Shown: one piece after another, positions 12,387 through 26,000 of the stretch
Layout of the letters: the number at the start of each line of letters is the position of its first letter
How positions within the stretch are numbered: position 1 is the first letter of the stretch
NCBI GenBank assembly: GCA_902729315.2
Contig: LR746273.1
Location: 2,519,001-2,583,000, forward strand
Origin: Spirodela intermedia
Lineage: Eukaryota > Streptophyta > Magnoliopsida > Alismatales > Araceae
DNA: 64,000 nucleotides
Reading direction: 5' to 3'
The notes under the pieces: model-generated
Databases searched by the model: none
What the model was told of the DNA's origin: nothing
Seen by the model: only the letters and a program-made list of their open reading frames with translations
Translations under genes and position numbers: made by a program

Positions 12387-14746
12387 GAAGACAGAGAATA
12401 AGAGCTCTGGATATGATGGATAATATATGTGATTTGTGGGCATCAGTGACTCATTGTCCACTGGCCTCTTGATTGTTTTCTGTCAAAATCATTTCAACCT
12501 TAGCCAATTTCCTGACACTGATATTTAACAACACTGTCCAATACCCAGTTCCATTGAGGAATTCGATTTCTTTCTCTTTTTTTCTTCTTTTTTTCTTCTT
12601 TTTTTCTTTTCCAGCCTTGAATCATGCTGCTTTGACAAATCCCCATTGTATGAGTGATGAACTCGTATTGAAAAATATTTCACAGGATCCACTGGATCCT
12701 CATCGGATGAAACTGTCTCAAGAACTGCGATTCCAGATTTTTAGGGTTTGTTGAGTACCATTTTTGCCTGATAAGAATTGCCATGGTACCTCATTAACAT
12801 AATCATCTCTCCAATGGAGAGCTATCAATGTATGCGAATTGGTGGTTAGGTATATCAGAATGAACAGAAGAAAACATGTAAAATGCGTTCAACATTTCAA
12901 ACAAAAGTAAGCAGAGCCCATCGCCAGCAATCTCAAAAGAGTAGGAGACTGTCAGTATGATCTCATACTCGGGGATTACAAGCTGGGATCAACAACAGAG
13001 ATGTCAATTATTCAGCTATTACCAGCCCAAGTTAGTGGTTATGAATTATGGCGTTGGCCCATCTATTTGTTGTGTCTAGGATGAGGGCCCAACAAGAGAA
13101 AAACTTGTGGGCCTTTTCAACGCCCGCTTCCGATAAATATCGAATTTTGTTTCCAACTTGATTTAATTCGAGCCTTGACGAACCTAGTAAGGCGGGTTTC
13201 GAAGATAAAACCAAGTCCTGTATAATCACATATTTTACCGAGAGCTATATACTTTCGATAAATATAGTATGTATCAGATATTCCCGAGAGCTTGGACATC
13301 GGAAAACCGTCATGTTGGGGCTGCTAGGAGCGATCTGCTCGCATCTTTCTTCGTTTCCTTCGAGCTCCAAGTGGCGACTACACTCAACCCGAAGACCGAA
13401 TCAACGGGATAACCAAGAACCACTAATGAGTACGACGGGAGACACCGGTCAACATCTACGCGGGTCAGGACCAGAAAGTACTTCCCTTCTTTCACCTCCG
13501 GCGGCGCTGCGATTAGTCGTCGCCCAGGTTCGTCCGTAGTCAGCTACGGAACATCAAAAGGTAATAAGCTCGGGACGGAATTGGCGGCTGATTTGGTGTC
13601 CATTCCGAGCCCGGCTTTTGAAGAAAACTTTTCAAATCACGTGCAGAACGAATTGCCCACGACAAGGTCAACCATCGGAAAAGGAGAGAGAGAGACTCAC
13701 GACCCCTTCTTTATCTCTCATGCTCGACGGGGCTCCACTTTCTTATGCCCGATCTCCAAATAAATCCCTACAGTGTGATCCTGAGTAACGGCAGCTCCTT
13801 GTTCAGCTTGATTGATTTGGCCGGGTTTACCTCCTGACACGACGGAGTTGATTCATTCTTCATTTAAATTAGCCGCCACAAGGGACAACTCTGACTTTGG
13901 ATTACGTTCTCATGTTTCGGAAAGAAAGTATAAACTCATAGAATAAAATGCTTCGGAAAATATTGAATATGGGATATGTGAGGCTAATACGGTCGACAAT
14001 AGCGAAGTAAATGAAGGAGATTCGTTGGCTTATTGGAACAAGTTTCCTTCATCTTATCGCGATGCTTCACCATGGTAAAGTGGGAAGAATCGTGACGTGA
14101 TTGTGTTATGTGAAGCAATGGAATGAACGGGGCAGTGATAATTTGATCCTTGGTAGATTGTAAATGACGTCCGTTTACTATGAACGGATAATGATTGATT
14201 TATGGGGTTCCTTGAACCTACAAGGATCAAAAAACCCAAATGACTGAATAACGCAAGCATGCGTAGTTTATAGATATAAAAGAATATGTAGTCGTGTATT
14301 TTATGTAGATATATACATAATTTAATGGTTCATTGGTTCCATGATTGCCGAAGACTGCACCGGACCTACGTAGGCAACTGCTTCCATGATTCCTCTCTCT
14401 CTCTCTCTCTCTGATATGATGTAATACCCTCACGGCAGAGAAAGAAATTCGTAAACTCTCACAGTTTATGAAATAGCAGCATACGTTCTTGCGAAATTTC
14501 TTTTCCAAACTACACTCTTTATTTGAGACATCAGAAGAAAACTACAGAGAAGACGGAGGGCTCTTTTAGATATGATCAGACTACTTCTCTGTTCGCATTT
14601 GGCTGCTTCCCTAGGTTCATCTACACAGGAAAATCACAGACTGTCGAGAATCTGCGTCTATACCCTTCCGGAGATTGAAGAATTATAGCGACGGTGTTAA
14701 TGGGATATGGACGAGCAAAGCAACGATGGAACCGGTCAGAAAATTA
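12387..14746. other. ERCC1 3' flank and unassigned spacer
   Basis: The first few hundred bases are probably the ERCC1 3' UTR, with T-rich TTTTTTTCTTC repeats at about 12570-12612. At about 13030-13760 there is a GC-richer island with open frames on both strands and no domain I recognise. It may be a decayed leader or LTR of a retroelement, but I cannot support that. The rest, up to the MYB stop codon, has a (CT)n run at about 14393-14413 and nothing else that I recognise. Confidence 0.35.
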
Positions 14747-15801
14747 TCAAGTCCGACTGCTCTCTCCGCCCTCCATCAACACGTTTCTCCAGAAATCCAT
14801 GTGATCGTCGACGGGAGGGTGGGCGGTGAACATGGGAAGGGAATCCCTGCTGTTCTCAATCCCCTCCAGAAACTCATCCAGAGAGCTGGAGTTCTCGTCG
14901 ATGACCCATGTGTCCTTGGTTTCACTGTTCATCATGCGGACAGTCGATGAGACTTCGTTAAATGACCCCCCTAAGGACTCAGCGGCGCCGGAGACAGCCG
15001 TAGCATCACCCGGGGACTTCTTCGGTTCAGAGCTAGCCGGACTCGGCGTCATACGCTTTTTTAGGTGTGTGTGCCACACGTTCTTGATCTCGTTGTCCGT
15101 TCTACCAGGAAGTCTAGCAGCAATTGCAGACCATCTGTGGAGAAGAGAAAGCTCGAATTAGTTCTCACAAACAATCAACAATCAGCTATTGTTTCTTGCT
15201 CAATGCTCCCCCCTGCTCCCCCTCTTTAGAGTTTGAGATGAAATCTTTCGGAATGAGAAGAATCCTGAAGCCCCATTGGTATGTACCTGTTGCCGAGTTG
15301 CCCATGGAACGCGATGATGGCCTCCTCTTCCTCCTTCGTTAAGTTCCCTCTCTTGATATCCGGTCGAAGGTAGTTCAACCATCGGAGTCTGCAACTCTTG
15401 CCACACCTCGATAGGCCTACAAGCCATGAAACACACGGAGAGAGGGAGAGTGAGAGAGCGATGTTTTAGAGAACTCGATTCGCTAGGACAAGGTTTCAAA
15501 ATTTTGTATAATCACTGCAACAAAATATAAGAATAATCTCTCTAGTGCCCCTGATGGGAGAGGATTAATCACTTTATCTTGCGAATCCTACGGACCGTAA
15601 TTTGTAGATATTCCGAAAGTAAGCGAACGAAAAAACTGCTTTGCGGATATGGATCGGTCGGAACTCACCGGCTTGTTTTGGGAGAGCCCGCCAGTTCCCA
15701 TGTCCGTATCTCTGGATGTAGGAGACGAGTTTCTCGTCCTCCTCCAGAGACCACGGTCCCTTCTTCAACCCCGCCTCGGGGTATCGACCAGCTCTCACCA
15801 T
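14747..15801 (-). CDS. Small R2R3-MYB transcription factor, three exons
   Basis: A nuclear DNA-binding regulator. Exons on the minus strand are 15801-15669 (133 nt), 15416-15287 (130 nt) and 15134-14747 (388 nt). The first two have the canonical R2R3-MYB exon lengths. The product is 216 residues. R2 spans about residues 12-62 with [28 protein letters not shown] and [21 protein letters not shown]3 follows with [19 protein letters not shown] and [20 protein letters not shown]. The short C-terminus ends with an acidic block and [17 protein letters not shown]. The [13 protein letters not shown] block and a late FW motif suggest the MYB13/14/15 (subgroup 2) type, known for stress and phenylpropanoid control; this is by resemblance only. 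Oddly, the usual N-terminal RAPCC is RAGRY here, so the conserved Cys pair is absent. Confidence 0.92.
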
Positions 15802-17110
15802 CTTCGCTTCGAGCAGGTCGGAAGATCAAACCAAGCCGGTCTCTTGAATCCCCCTGTGATCGATAAGTACCCATCCCAAGGATTTCGTCCAAGGTTAACA
15901 AATCCAAATGATCTTCTTTCGGAGAAGCTTCCTAAAAGGCGGCGCAGGCAAATAAGAAGTTTAAAAGAAAAAAAGAATGAAAGAAAATTCGCGGACTTTG
16001 TCCCGAAGCTGTGGTTGTTGCTGGGGTCCACGTGAAGCCCATTGATGAATACTTTTCTCCTTGTTTCATCCTGCCGTGGGTAAATAGAACCAGCATAAGA
16101 TGGGAACGAACGTCTTCCGAAGGCATGAGGACCTTGAACGAAGGCGAAGATCATGGAGAATACCTAACCTATTATTGACTACCTTCCATTAAATGGCTCA
16201 ATTTCGTTTTGTATCCTATGCTTCAACTTTTGACTTTAAAGGTTGAGGACCAATTTATGTACGCCATGTAATTAAATTTTGAGAAACCCTACTTCCATAT
16301 GATTCAACATAGCATTATCCGAAGAATCTTCCACCTAATTTGATTAGTTGACCATACAGTAATATTTTAAGAACATACTTTTTTCACTTCCAACTTATTT
16401 CGACTCGGAATTTCCTCTCCTTCAAGATGATATCTCATCGTCAAAAGCTTCATCGTGGATTGTGCGACCCATGTGAAAGAGAAACTAAATCAATGAGGAG
16501 TACACATGGAGACCTGCATGAGAATAGCCCCATATTAAATGAGACAGTTTGAACCGAAAGGACATATTTAGCTTGTTAACAATCACTCTTCAATCGGAGC
16601 GCTGCCATTCTTTGGCCACTTGTTCGATTACTAATTTTCGCTGTAGGTGCTGGGTCGCATCTCAACTCTCATTGGAAGGGTCGCCCAAGGTTGTGTGATT
16701 CAGACGGAAGGTCCTTTCCTTTTCATCCTCAAATGTTATTTTGTTTCGTCATAATAACTTCACATACCAGTTACTAAGATCTACATGTATAATAGGCCAT
16801 TGGAGGCATTTCGGAGATGGTATAATCCCCAGTTACTAGCCCCTGGTAGATGGTGCCCTTTTGCGACGTCTTGGGTTCCTCTGGAAGGGCTTCGAGATCA
16901 GGCAGATCTTAGAGGAGCCGCGAGGACGAGGATGGAAGGTTTCGAGAGCAGCCTGAAGACCTGCCGTTGCTGGTTTCCTTCCTTTGTTCTGCCGTGGGAA
17001 GCATTTTCAGCTCCTACTCATGCCTCTCGTCGGACCCTAACGGGTAAGAGCTGTTCAATACTCCGATCTGAACCGTATGGGTACGAGGGAAAGTTCCAAA
17101 AGTTCGGGCT
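15802..17110. other. MYB upstream region, no gene recognised
   Basis: The MYB 5' UTR and promoter should lie here (minus strand, reading from 15802 upward). I could not pick out a convincing TATA box. The open frame at 16785-17114 (+) has no recognisable domain. Confidence 0.35.
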
Positions 17111-17121
17111 CTAAAACACAT

Positions 17122-17129
<8 letters not shown>

Positions 17130-17162
<33 letters not shown>
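17130..17162. repeat. (GA)n microsatellite
   Basis: An uninterrupted GA run of about 16 units on the plus strand. Confidence 0.9.
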
Positions 17163-17164
<2 letters not shown>

Positions 17165-20100
17165 CCGCATCAGCACCTTCTTGAGCCGCATGGCAACGAG
17201 AAACTCCAGCACTAACCATAGTTGCGTGACAATAACAAAAGGACGAATTACGACGGCGCTAGAAGGCAGCAGGACCTGTGTAGAAGAGTAGCTTGATCTG
17301 ACGAGAAGCACGTCTTTGGCGCCGCGGCAGCAAAGTTCTCCGATGTGGATCCACGTCGCCAACCGTCCGGACTATGCAGCTCTGGCCGTCACCATCGGAG
17401 GTTTTACCGAGAACCGGCGCCGGATCCCCCGTCTTCCTACTCTTCCTAATGTGAAGGACTTCGTCTGATCAGAGCAGGGAAACCGTGTGGGCTCCTTCGT
17501 GGTTTCTGCATCTCCTAACGTCACCGGACGTTCATCTTCAAAGGCCGTTTTCTTCTACCATTCAGTCACTGTCGACAGCCCTCTTGACTTCTGAGCTAGG
17601 TCCTCGTGGAGTCTAAACCTTAAATCCTAAACAAAACAAAAAATGTAATAAGGTTGCGATCTCCTGAACTACTTTCCTATTTTTCAAAAAGAAATGATGG
17701 AAATGACCCCTTGAACATCGTGTGAGTTCATCACTTGAAATGATGTCTTTATATTCATTTCGTCTACAAGAGCTTGAATTAAATTAATCAGTCTCTTTCT
17801 TCAATTTCAAACTTCTACAACCGCTTAGCCTTGAAGAAAAAAGGCATAATGTTGATATCAACTTTCAGGTTATTATGTTCATGATATTCAAACGCATGGA
17901 ATATAGTAGCTTTCCCACATGTTGGCCAAAGAAAAACGTAAAAATGTTATCATAAACTAGAAGAAGAAATATCAATTGGAAGCTAATGAAAGAGCAGATA
18001 ATAAAGGGGTAGAAGAAACTTCAGGGATTCATAAGACTTGAAAATTGTGTTAGAATGAAAGACAGCAAGATGTTGTACTTGTTATCCTTTCACATATCTA
18101 TGCGTCACTTTAAGTATTTTTACGTTGACAAATACAAATTAAAATAATTTTGTATCATAAACATGTTTCTATTATAGTAATGACTAGATGATGACATAAT
18201 TTACTATATCCAAATATGTTACTGATATTGACAATAGAGGTCATCCATTTGTTGTTTTATGGTGTTTAAAATTATGAATCCATAAAAAGAATCATCAATG
18301 AAGAGGTTAAAATGAAGACAAGTGAATTAAAAATAAACATTTATCTTTAAAATCAGATACAATATGTAATCTAAAGTTGCTAACAAGTGTGGAAGTTGTT
18401 GCATATTCTATGGCAACTCACGACACCAAAGAAGGGAGAGTGAATTGGATGTCACTTGATCTACAACTATTTCTATAAAATCCTACTTGTTTTTTCATGC
18501 AAATAATTGTGTTTCAATCTACTTCAGGTACTCTAGAAACATCCTCAATTCCACTAAACTTTTACTAAATTCAATGAATAAAAAAGGCTTCAACTACATT
18601 CACTAGGCTTAACAATAATCAACTCTTGAGTTTCTCCCCAAAACTTTGTAAACTCATAATTCTAGGGGGCTAAACTAAAGTAGCATCTACTCAACTCTTC
18701 TAGATTTACAACTCTATGAGGTCAATAGGATTGTCACCTAGCTAATTGATGTGACTTAGTCATTGTATAGTAAATCACGTAAATTTAAAATTTGTAAAAC
18801 TAGAAAATATTAATTTTCAGATATTTAGAAGTATTTATGAACAAATATATTAATTATAATTTAATTAAACTTCTAAAATAATGATATTTTTTTAAGTCAA
18901 TCATAGAGATGTAATATAATATTAGGTAATTATTCAGAATTTTCCTCAAATAATATAATTTTCTATAAATTTTATACTAAAAATAAAAATAAAATATATT
19001 TAAAATTTACAAAAAAAAGAAATAAAAGTGCGAACAACAAGATGACATCAGTACCTGATGAATGCAAATCAGATGGAAGTAGAGTTCCACCTAATAATTT
19101 AATTGATCAAATTAAGATCTATAAAAGTCAAAAAAATCGTAATTAAATGAAGTATAGCTTAGTAAATTTAAATCACATAAATTATCACTAAGTGAAGTGA
19201 AAATTAAGTTGAAAGTAAGAAAATAGAGTTCCGATATTGTGGCAGTAATGTGTCAACAATGTATCAAAATCTTGAGTATTCGAAAAGATTGTCATGTAGT
19301 GTCCATGGTCTCGAAGACTCTCTTTAGACAAGAATGACATGGGCAATCTCTAGATCTCCTTACAAAATCTAGAGATTAATGAAATGTGTCGTTGAATCGT
19401 CTGCAACATGTGTCATTCAATAAAACAAAAAAATAGTGACTTTGTGACTCTCTAACAGTTGTTATCTGACAAAAAAGAGTTAGATAGAGGTGGGGTGCAT
19501 GTCAGGTAACTTCATCCTTAGGTCCACGTAGCAAGATGAGGCTCTTCATTGCATTCGGTATGCTCTCAAGAGGTAGCGACTCATCTCTCAATAGATCATC
19601 CTCTTCCTGATGACAACTTATTTGTCAATCAATTAGAGATGATTTACTCGATGAATTCACAATCCTTTTATTGTGAATTATTTAATAATTTTAGTTATAA
19701 TACTCTGTAAATCATATTGACAAGATTTTCACCAATGATCTAGTAATTTTTACAGCTTAATCTTTCATCAGTGATCTACAAGAAAGTTACAATAATCAAA
19801 TAAAAATACAACTTTTGGCTCTAAGAGGATTCGAACCCACATCGATTGCCCACTTGTATGAGAGAGATTAAAATAAGTACTCTAATTTCCTTATTAAGTG
19901 ACGTCATCATAGTACATCTCTATCATAAATAAGAAGTATTTTAAGTATTAAAATCTTTGAATTCTTTCGAAGGAAGATGTGATGCAGGTTTGGTCCGACA
20001 TCACTTGTGTGCTAAAGTTTTAGGTGAATATATAGTCATATTACAGTTACAAGTAATGAGTCTCTTTCTCTCACATGTACGACCACTCTTCACCCCACAA

Positions 20101-22460
20101 CCGATTGGCCACTAGTGACATGGGAGGAGAGTGACGCACATATGTCCTTATCAGTCTTAGCCACTCGAGCCCTTGCTCGTGGTTCCTCCCTCGACTATGC
20201 TTCTGACCCGCTTGTGGGCCTAGCTAGCTGACGGGTCCCCCTCATTTTTCTATATTTTTATTTTTATTTCTTTTTCTTTATTTATCTCAAAAAAAGACTA
20301 TAAAAATCATATAAATTCATAAAAAATCACATAATTAGCCAAAAATTCACATTAATTAATTGAAAATCACTTTTCACACTTTAACACAAACACAAGTCTA
20401 TTTATCATGAGTTAAGGCTAAAAATATATTATTTACTAATTATTAACTCATGATAATGAAGACTTATCACTAATCTTCTAAATTCAGGCTTTAAATAGGC
20501 ATAAGTACTAAATGTACACAAAGATACAACGTGAGAGATTTATATCCTAAATACTGAATTTCCTAATTCCTAGATGTGTGACTCTTATGATTTATTATTT
20601 TAGAACCTCTCTTTGTGAGGATTTACCATTTTTTCCTTAGTTGCTCTTCTATTTGTGCCTCAAATAGAGTTCTTCTTATGTCCCCTGATTTTTCTTAATT
20701 TCTAAGAGTTTCCAACAGCCATTTAATGGTCAATAATCAATCATTTTATATTTGTGCCACACTTTAGTCATGATCTTCATTTTTTTTGTTTTGAGCCACA
20801 CTTTAGATACGAAGGTCATGCTCTCTATGTTGGCACAAATGTCAACACCTAAATAAGAACACACAAGAAAATGTGTAACTAAAATTAATCTAAAACGTTT
20901 GATAAATATTATAAAACCATGTTAGCAAATTGGCAACATATTTGAACATGCTGAAGGGTCAATATAATATTCAACTAAACTTGTGATATGAAATGAAAAT
21001 TTTACCCTAAGTTCTCAATTTCAGGGCTTCTCTTAATGACAATAATTTATATGATCTGAAATGTATTTTTATTATTTTAAATTCACCAATCTATCTTTTC
21101 ATACATTTGTACATCACCAAAACAATTTTGGTTCCTAAAGCTAGCAAATATATCTTACATCATCTGCAAAGAAAATTGATAAATATTAGAGAATCAAAGA
21201 TTCAAAAATTGAAAAGTAGGTACATTCATAGTGCAGATTGTTTTGTAAGTAAAGTTTTAATCACTTAATAAAAACTATGAAGCACATTATTGGTTTTTCT
21301 TAATTGTTTATAGCTTTGAGTGTCGAATTAGAACACTTGTATGAAAATAAATGATTTTCATTAGTTTTACACATTTTACCTAAATAATTATAAGACCACA
21401 TTTTTACTTTAAGTTCTCCTAAATCTCTTGAACCCTAGCTGATGATATTACATACAATAAAATGGTTGTGAAAGCCATGAACTACTTAAAAGAATCAAAA
21501 TGTGGTGTTACAACACCATTGTACTCATGATACCCATCTCACTAATTGTCGAGTTATTTCATTATAAAAACCATGTAAATAAGTCCCAAGCGATACAGCA
21601 AATACTTGCTCATCAAATTGTGCATGAGAGGACAAATTCATTAAAAACTTATCAGTTTTACAGCCTTGCAATGTAGAAGTTAAGATTTTGGTTGGTGGCA
21701 GATATACACTGGCCATTGCGTTAATAGTGCACTCAAACCTTAAAATTTATAGCTGGACTAAAAACAAAATAGAAATTAGTATTAAATTTCTAGTGGGTTC
21801 AGTCAATCCTCAAAGATGAATGCCAATTTCTATATCGAGTTCAGTTCTCAAGCACTTAATTGAATTAAAAGACACAACAAAATAAGAAAAAAATTGTCTC
21901 CTCTATTTGCTAGTTGCCGACACGTCGTCTCTAGTAGCTTTGTGCATTCTAACGTTTCCAACCACTGTCTGTATCCCACTTGACGATATGCTAAAGCCAT
22001 CATGACCTGCAAAACACTAAGCAAGAGCTAGCAGCCAAAGAACAGATGGTGAGAAGACGAACAGAGGAAGGAGGAGAAAAACAATCGTTGGCAGGTCTCG
22101 CTCTGCCGGTGGTAGAATTTCAGGTGCTAACGACGGATTAACATTCTAGATAGACATTGCAGCCGCCATTCAAATCGGAAAAGAAAACCCAAATCTGAAA
22201 TTGAATAAAATTTGTCCATGCATGTCGCCCAAGGACAAAGACAATGATTCAGAAGGGGTCTGGGTATGAAATCACACAAGGCTCAACCACGTGGGAAAAG
22301 AGTGACTGCGGAGAGGCTCAACCGCCTAACGGTTGACTAACAGGCTGGGTCATTGACAAAAGTACAGAACCGGCCGGTCTGAAACCGAGGAATAGGTGGT
22401 GTCGACGGGTGGAGACGAGGGTAACGGTCTAACGGACGCAGAAGAAGGAGACTAAACACT
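17163..22460. other. AT-rich gene-poor spacer
   Basis: Low-GC sequence broken by stops in all frames, with no coding region I can support. A patch near 19828-19838 (GATTCGAACCC on the plus strand) looks like a tRNA T-loop box, but no cloverleaf surrounds it. The somewhat GC-richer part at about 20090-20240 may be an old LTR fragment. Confidence 0.4.
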
Positions 22461-22839
22461 ATAAGAAGACACCGACGGCATCGAATACGACATCGAGCGT
22501 TGTCAGTCTTCCCACGAGGAGAAAGGAGAGTGACTATCTCGGATCAGCCAACCAAGGGTTCCGGAGCTGCTCCCTCAAGTTATCTTCATGTTTCTCCGGT
22601 TTTTTTTTCCCTATCTTCTCATTTCACTGTCCTCTCTGAACTCTCGATCATCAGAGTCCACCCATGTGTCCCTGCAGCCTCTACTGCTGAATTTCCCTTC
22701 TATTTTCTCCCTTCTCTGTATCTCGAAATTGGGCAGGCATCAGAATGGTAAAAAAGCAAGAGGAACAGTCCAATCCCACCGTGTACCTGTCACCCACACG
22801 ACTGAACTAGTCGGAACGAAACTATGAAATCTTCCTTCA

Positions 22840-23065
22840 GCGTCGCTTTGGTTGTTTCCACCTGTCACCTAGAGAAAGCTCAAACGCCGAAGATGGGAAT
22901 GAGAATTCCCAAGACAGAAGCTCGAACGCTGAAGATGAAAGCTCCCCCTAGCACTGCTTCACTTGTCTCCGCCTGTCACCCCCGAAGATAACTTGAATGT
23001 CGGAGATGGGAACAGTCCGTGCAACCCACCCCTCTCTTGTGCCATTGGGCTCCACCTGTGCTCTT
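22840..23065. repeat. Degenerate tandem repeat, about 85-110 bp period
   Basis: Three imperfect copies share blocks such as TCCACCTGTCACC / TCCGCCTGTCACC / TCCACCTGTGC, each preceded by a CTTTGGTTG- or CATTGGGC-like stretch. Blocks resembling AAACGCCGAAGATGGGA recur between them. The region lies in a GC-richer island (22.0-23.1 kb) with open frames but no recognised domain. Confidence 0.5.
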
Positions 23066-23099
23066 CTTCTTTCTCTCTCCTCACTTATCCTCGATAATA

Positions 23100-26000
23100 G
23101 GGCTTGATATAGGGACCCAACATCATCGGCCTATTGCCATTCTACCTTGGGACCCTTCATAAATTCGTCAATAAGTCCAAGATAATTTCTATTTTTATTC
23201 ATTTTAATTATAACTTCACAAGCTCTTTCCTACCGATTGCAAAATACTCCTAAGGTTATACCTTGGATAATCATATTAGAATATAGGTAAGAAAAATCAA
23301 TTGAAAATATACACATTTAGAAAAAGTTCCTAAAATGCATTCTAAAATATGTTTTAATGTTTTTCATTCAATGTTAACATTTGACATCAGTTAACCTGAT
23401 ATTTATCATCATTTTATCTTGATTATCATACAAGAATGACACGTTAATGGTGGCTTCGACCCCCAACAAGACAATGCAAAATTGTAAGGTTTTGAAAAAA
23501 AGGATGAGTTTCCATGAAATTTCATTCCTAATAATGAACTTAGGTAATTTATCAAACTTAATCAGATGATTTAAAAATAGATAAGTTGTCCTTTCTATAG
23601 TGTATGGATGAAAAAATTGTAGTGAAAAGTTTACACTTTGTTAATTAGTCTAAAACAGCCAAGATCACTATTTTTGCATCAGAGTTGGCACTCCCTCTAT
23701 AAAAATATATACCTCCATCAATCCATATTGAATAATATGCAATGAATTGAACAGCCAAAAAGGAGTCGTGGCCTTGCATTTGACCTCTTGACTCATGTTT
23801 CACTCCGCCTAGTTCAAGATACTTTTTGTCACTTTCTAGTGAAATTTTCTTTTAGTTCTTTGAAAATTTCTTCAACTAAACCCCATGTGACCAATGAAAA
23901 TATGATGGCTTCAACTAAATTAGGTGAATGATAAATTTCAAGTTAAAACTTTCAAATATTTACCCAAGAAAATATATCAATGCATTTCTCTTGAAAATAA
24001 GTAGAGTATTGAACCTAATATTTCTTACTACGTATTTTTTCAACCTCCCACTTAATTTATTCAAAATCATAGCATTATAATGATTAACTTTCAACATCTA
24101 ACTATGAATGATTCTGATAAATGGTGAATGATAGTATTTAATTTTCTCTTCTTGAAAGTGTAATGCTACTTTACTAAATGAGTGCATGCTTTTGACTCAA
24201 TCACAAGGTCAAACCTCTTTATTGTGGAAGGCCATCTTTGTTGAGAATGCTCGTTAAATTTTTCTCTTATCTAATACTAGAAACCTTGATGGCATATTAC
24301 TAAAAAGTAAAAGTACCCAAAAATAGTAGTTATTTCTTTGTTTTTTTTGTTAAGACTACAATATTCTATAGCAAGCTGTTTTGAAAAGCTTAATAAACAT
24401 AACACATGAGACCATATATTTACTTATTTCATATTATCAAATGAATTTTTATCTTATTCACCACATATAAAGGCATTTTTATTAAGTGGTCACTTTAGTG
24501 TGGCAATTTTAAGCAATAATATTAGATAAATCTTGAAAATAATGTTCTCCATTTAGTTAAACCCTCATAGTTTGTTAATTCAATACATGGCAATCAAAAA
24601 ACTATCATCTAAAATTGTAACTAATAATGCTTGTGATGAAAATTGACAATCCTCATCCAACTGATTTACCATTGCAAACTTCTACTGAAGGATTATGCAT
24701 AAGAGATTCTTGAAAAATGTGCACATTGATGAGCCATATTAGGCTTAGTCTTATCTTTCAAGCAAATGCCATAATCTAGAGTATAGATCATGTAGCTCAT
24801 TAGAAACATTACCAAAATTGAGAGTTGTATTATACTAAACAACTAGTCATTCATCATTTATTATTTCAATTCTACATAATTATTTTATGTCAAGATCTCT
24901 TCTATATGCTACTCCTTTCTATGAACTCATATTATTCATCCCTTCTAAGTTTGATATTGCAGAACTTTGGATGAATCATGTGTCTTCATATGATCAAATA
25001 GCATAGTCAAGTTAAACGAATCTAGTATGATCCTTCAATTAATCATACTTATCCAATTGTCACCAACAAGTAAATCATCAACATAAAAACATCAAATTCT
25101 TCTTGTAATATTTAAACCAAGAGTAGATTTGGTGAGCAAATGCATACTGCATAACCTTTCAGTTGTTCATTATCAGCTAACAAAGTATATAACTTATTGA
25201 ATTAGTTTTTCAGTTCTATTTTCTATTGGTTTTGGGAGCCTGGAATGTTTTGATAATAATAAAATATATATATGGTAATTTAGATGATAAATGTATGTTG
25301 CTCATTAAGTGTAATTTGTTATAAACTACATCAAATAATTAAAACATGAGAGATTCTGAAGGACAAAATAGTAATATCTTTAGATGATCAAAATATTTTA
25401 AATATAAGTTGATGTCATAGATATAGATATACAAAATATATTAAAATATAATTTAAATAAAAATAAGTTTCAACAAATCATTGATCAAAATTAACAGATT
25501 TCAATTTGTTATAATTTTTACAAGATTAAAAAATACTTGTGGAGTTCAAATTTGAAGAGTTGACCTGGCACAAAATGAATTGTTATCAAGTCATTAGTAA
25601 ATGATCATCAGACAGTCCAATATGCTTCATATAAAAGGGGTCTTTCAACTCACATTAGTGTTTGAATGGAACAAAAGAAGAAAGTTAGAGACTTGGTTTC
25701 TATGTCCACTTTCTTACCTCGAGGAGTTCAAGTTAAAGATCTATATATTTGAGCAGATAAAGTAAAGTAGCTATGCCCAAGCCTTTATTGCCTCTAATCT
25801 ACATCCTATGCTTCCTCAACTAAACATAATAAATCGAAGCAAATGAAGCCACATGTTAGATCTATAACAAAACCAAATTGTTCTGAATTCCATAATTAGC
25901 TTCACTGAAGCCACAGGTTACTTAAGACATGCACAGTTAGTGGTTAATCACTAGATCTATAGGATCCAGCACAGACTAACTTATTCATACATATTTGATA

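Noticed and set aside
19800-19870. tRNA-like T-loop box GATTCGAACCC
   Set aside because: Only a B-box-like string is present; no acceptor stem, anticodon arm or D-arm pairing could be found in the right positions on either strand.
22500-22827. Short open frames (83 and 79 codons) in the GC island
   Set aside because: Two overlapping frames over the same bases, no domain, and located beside degenerate tandem repeats.
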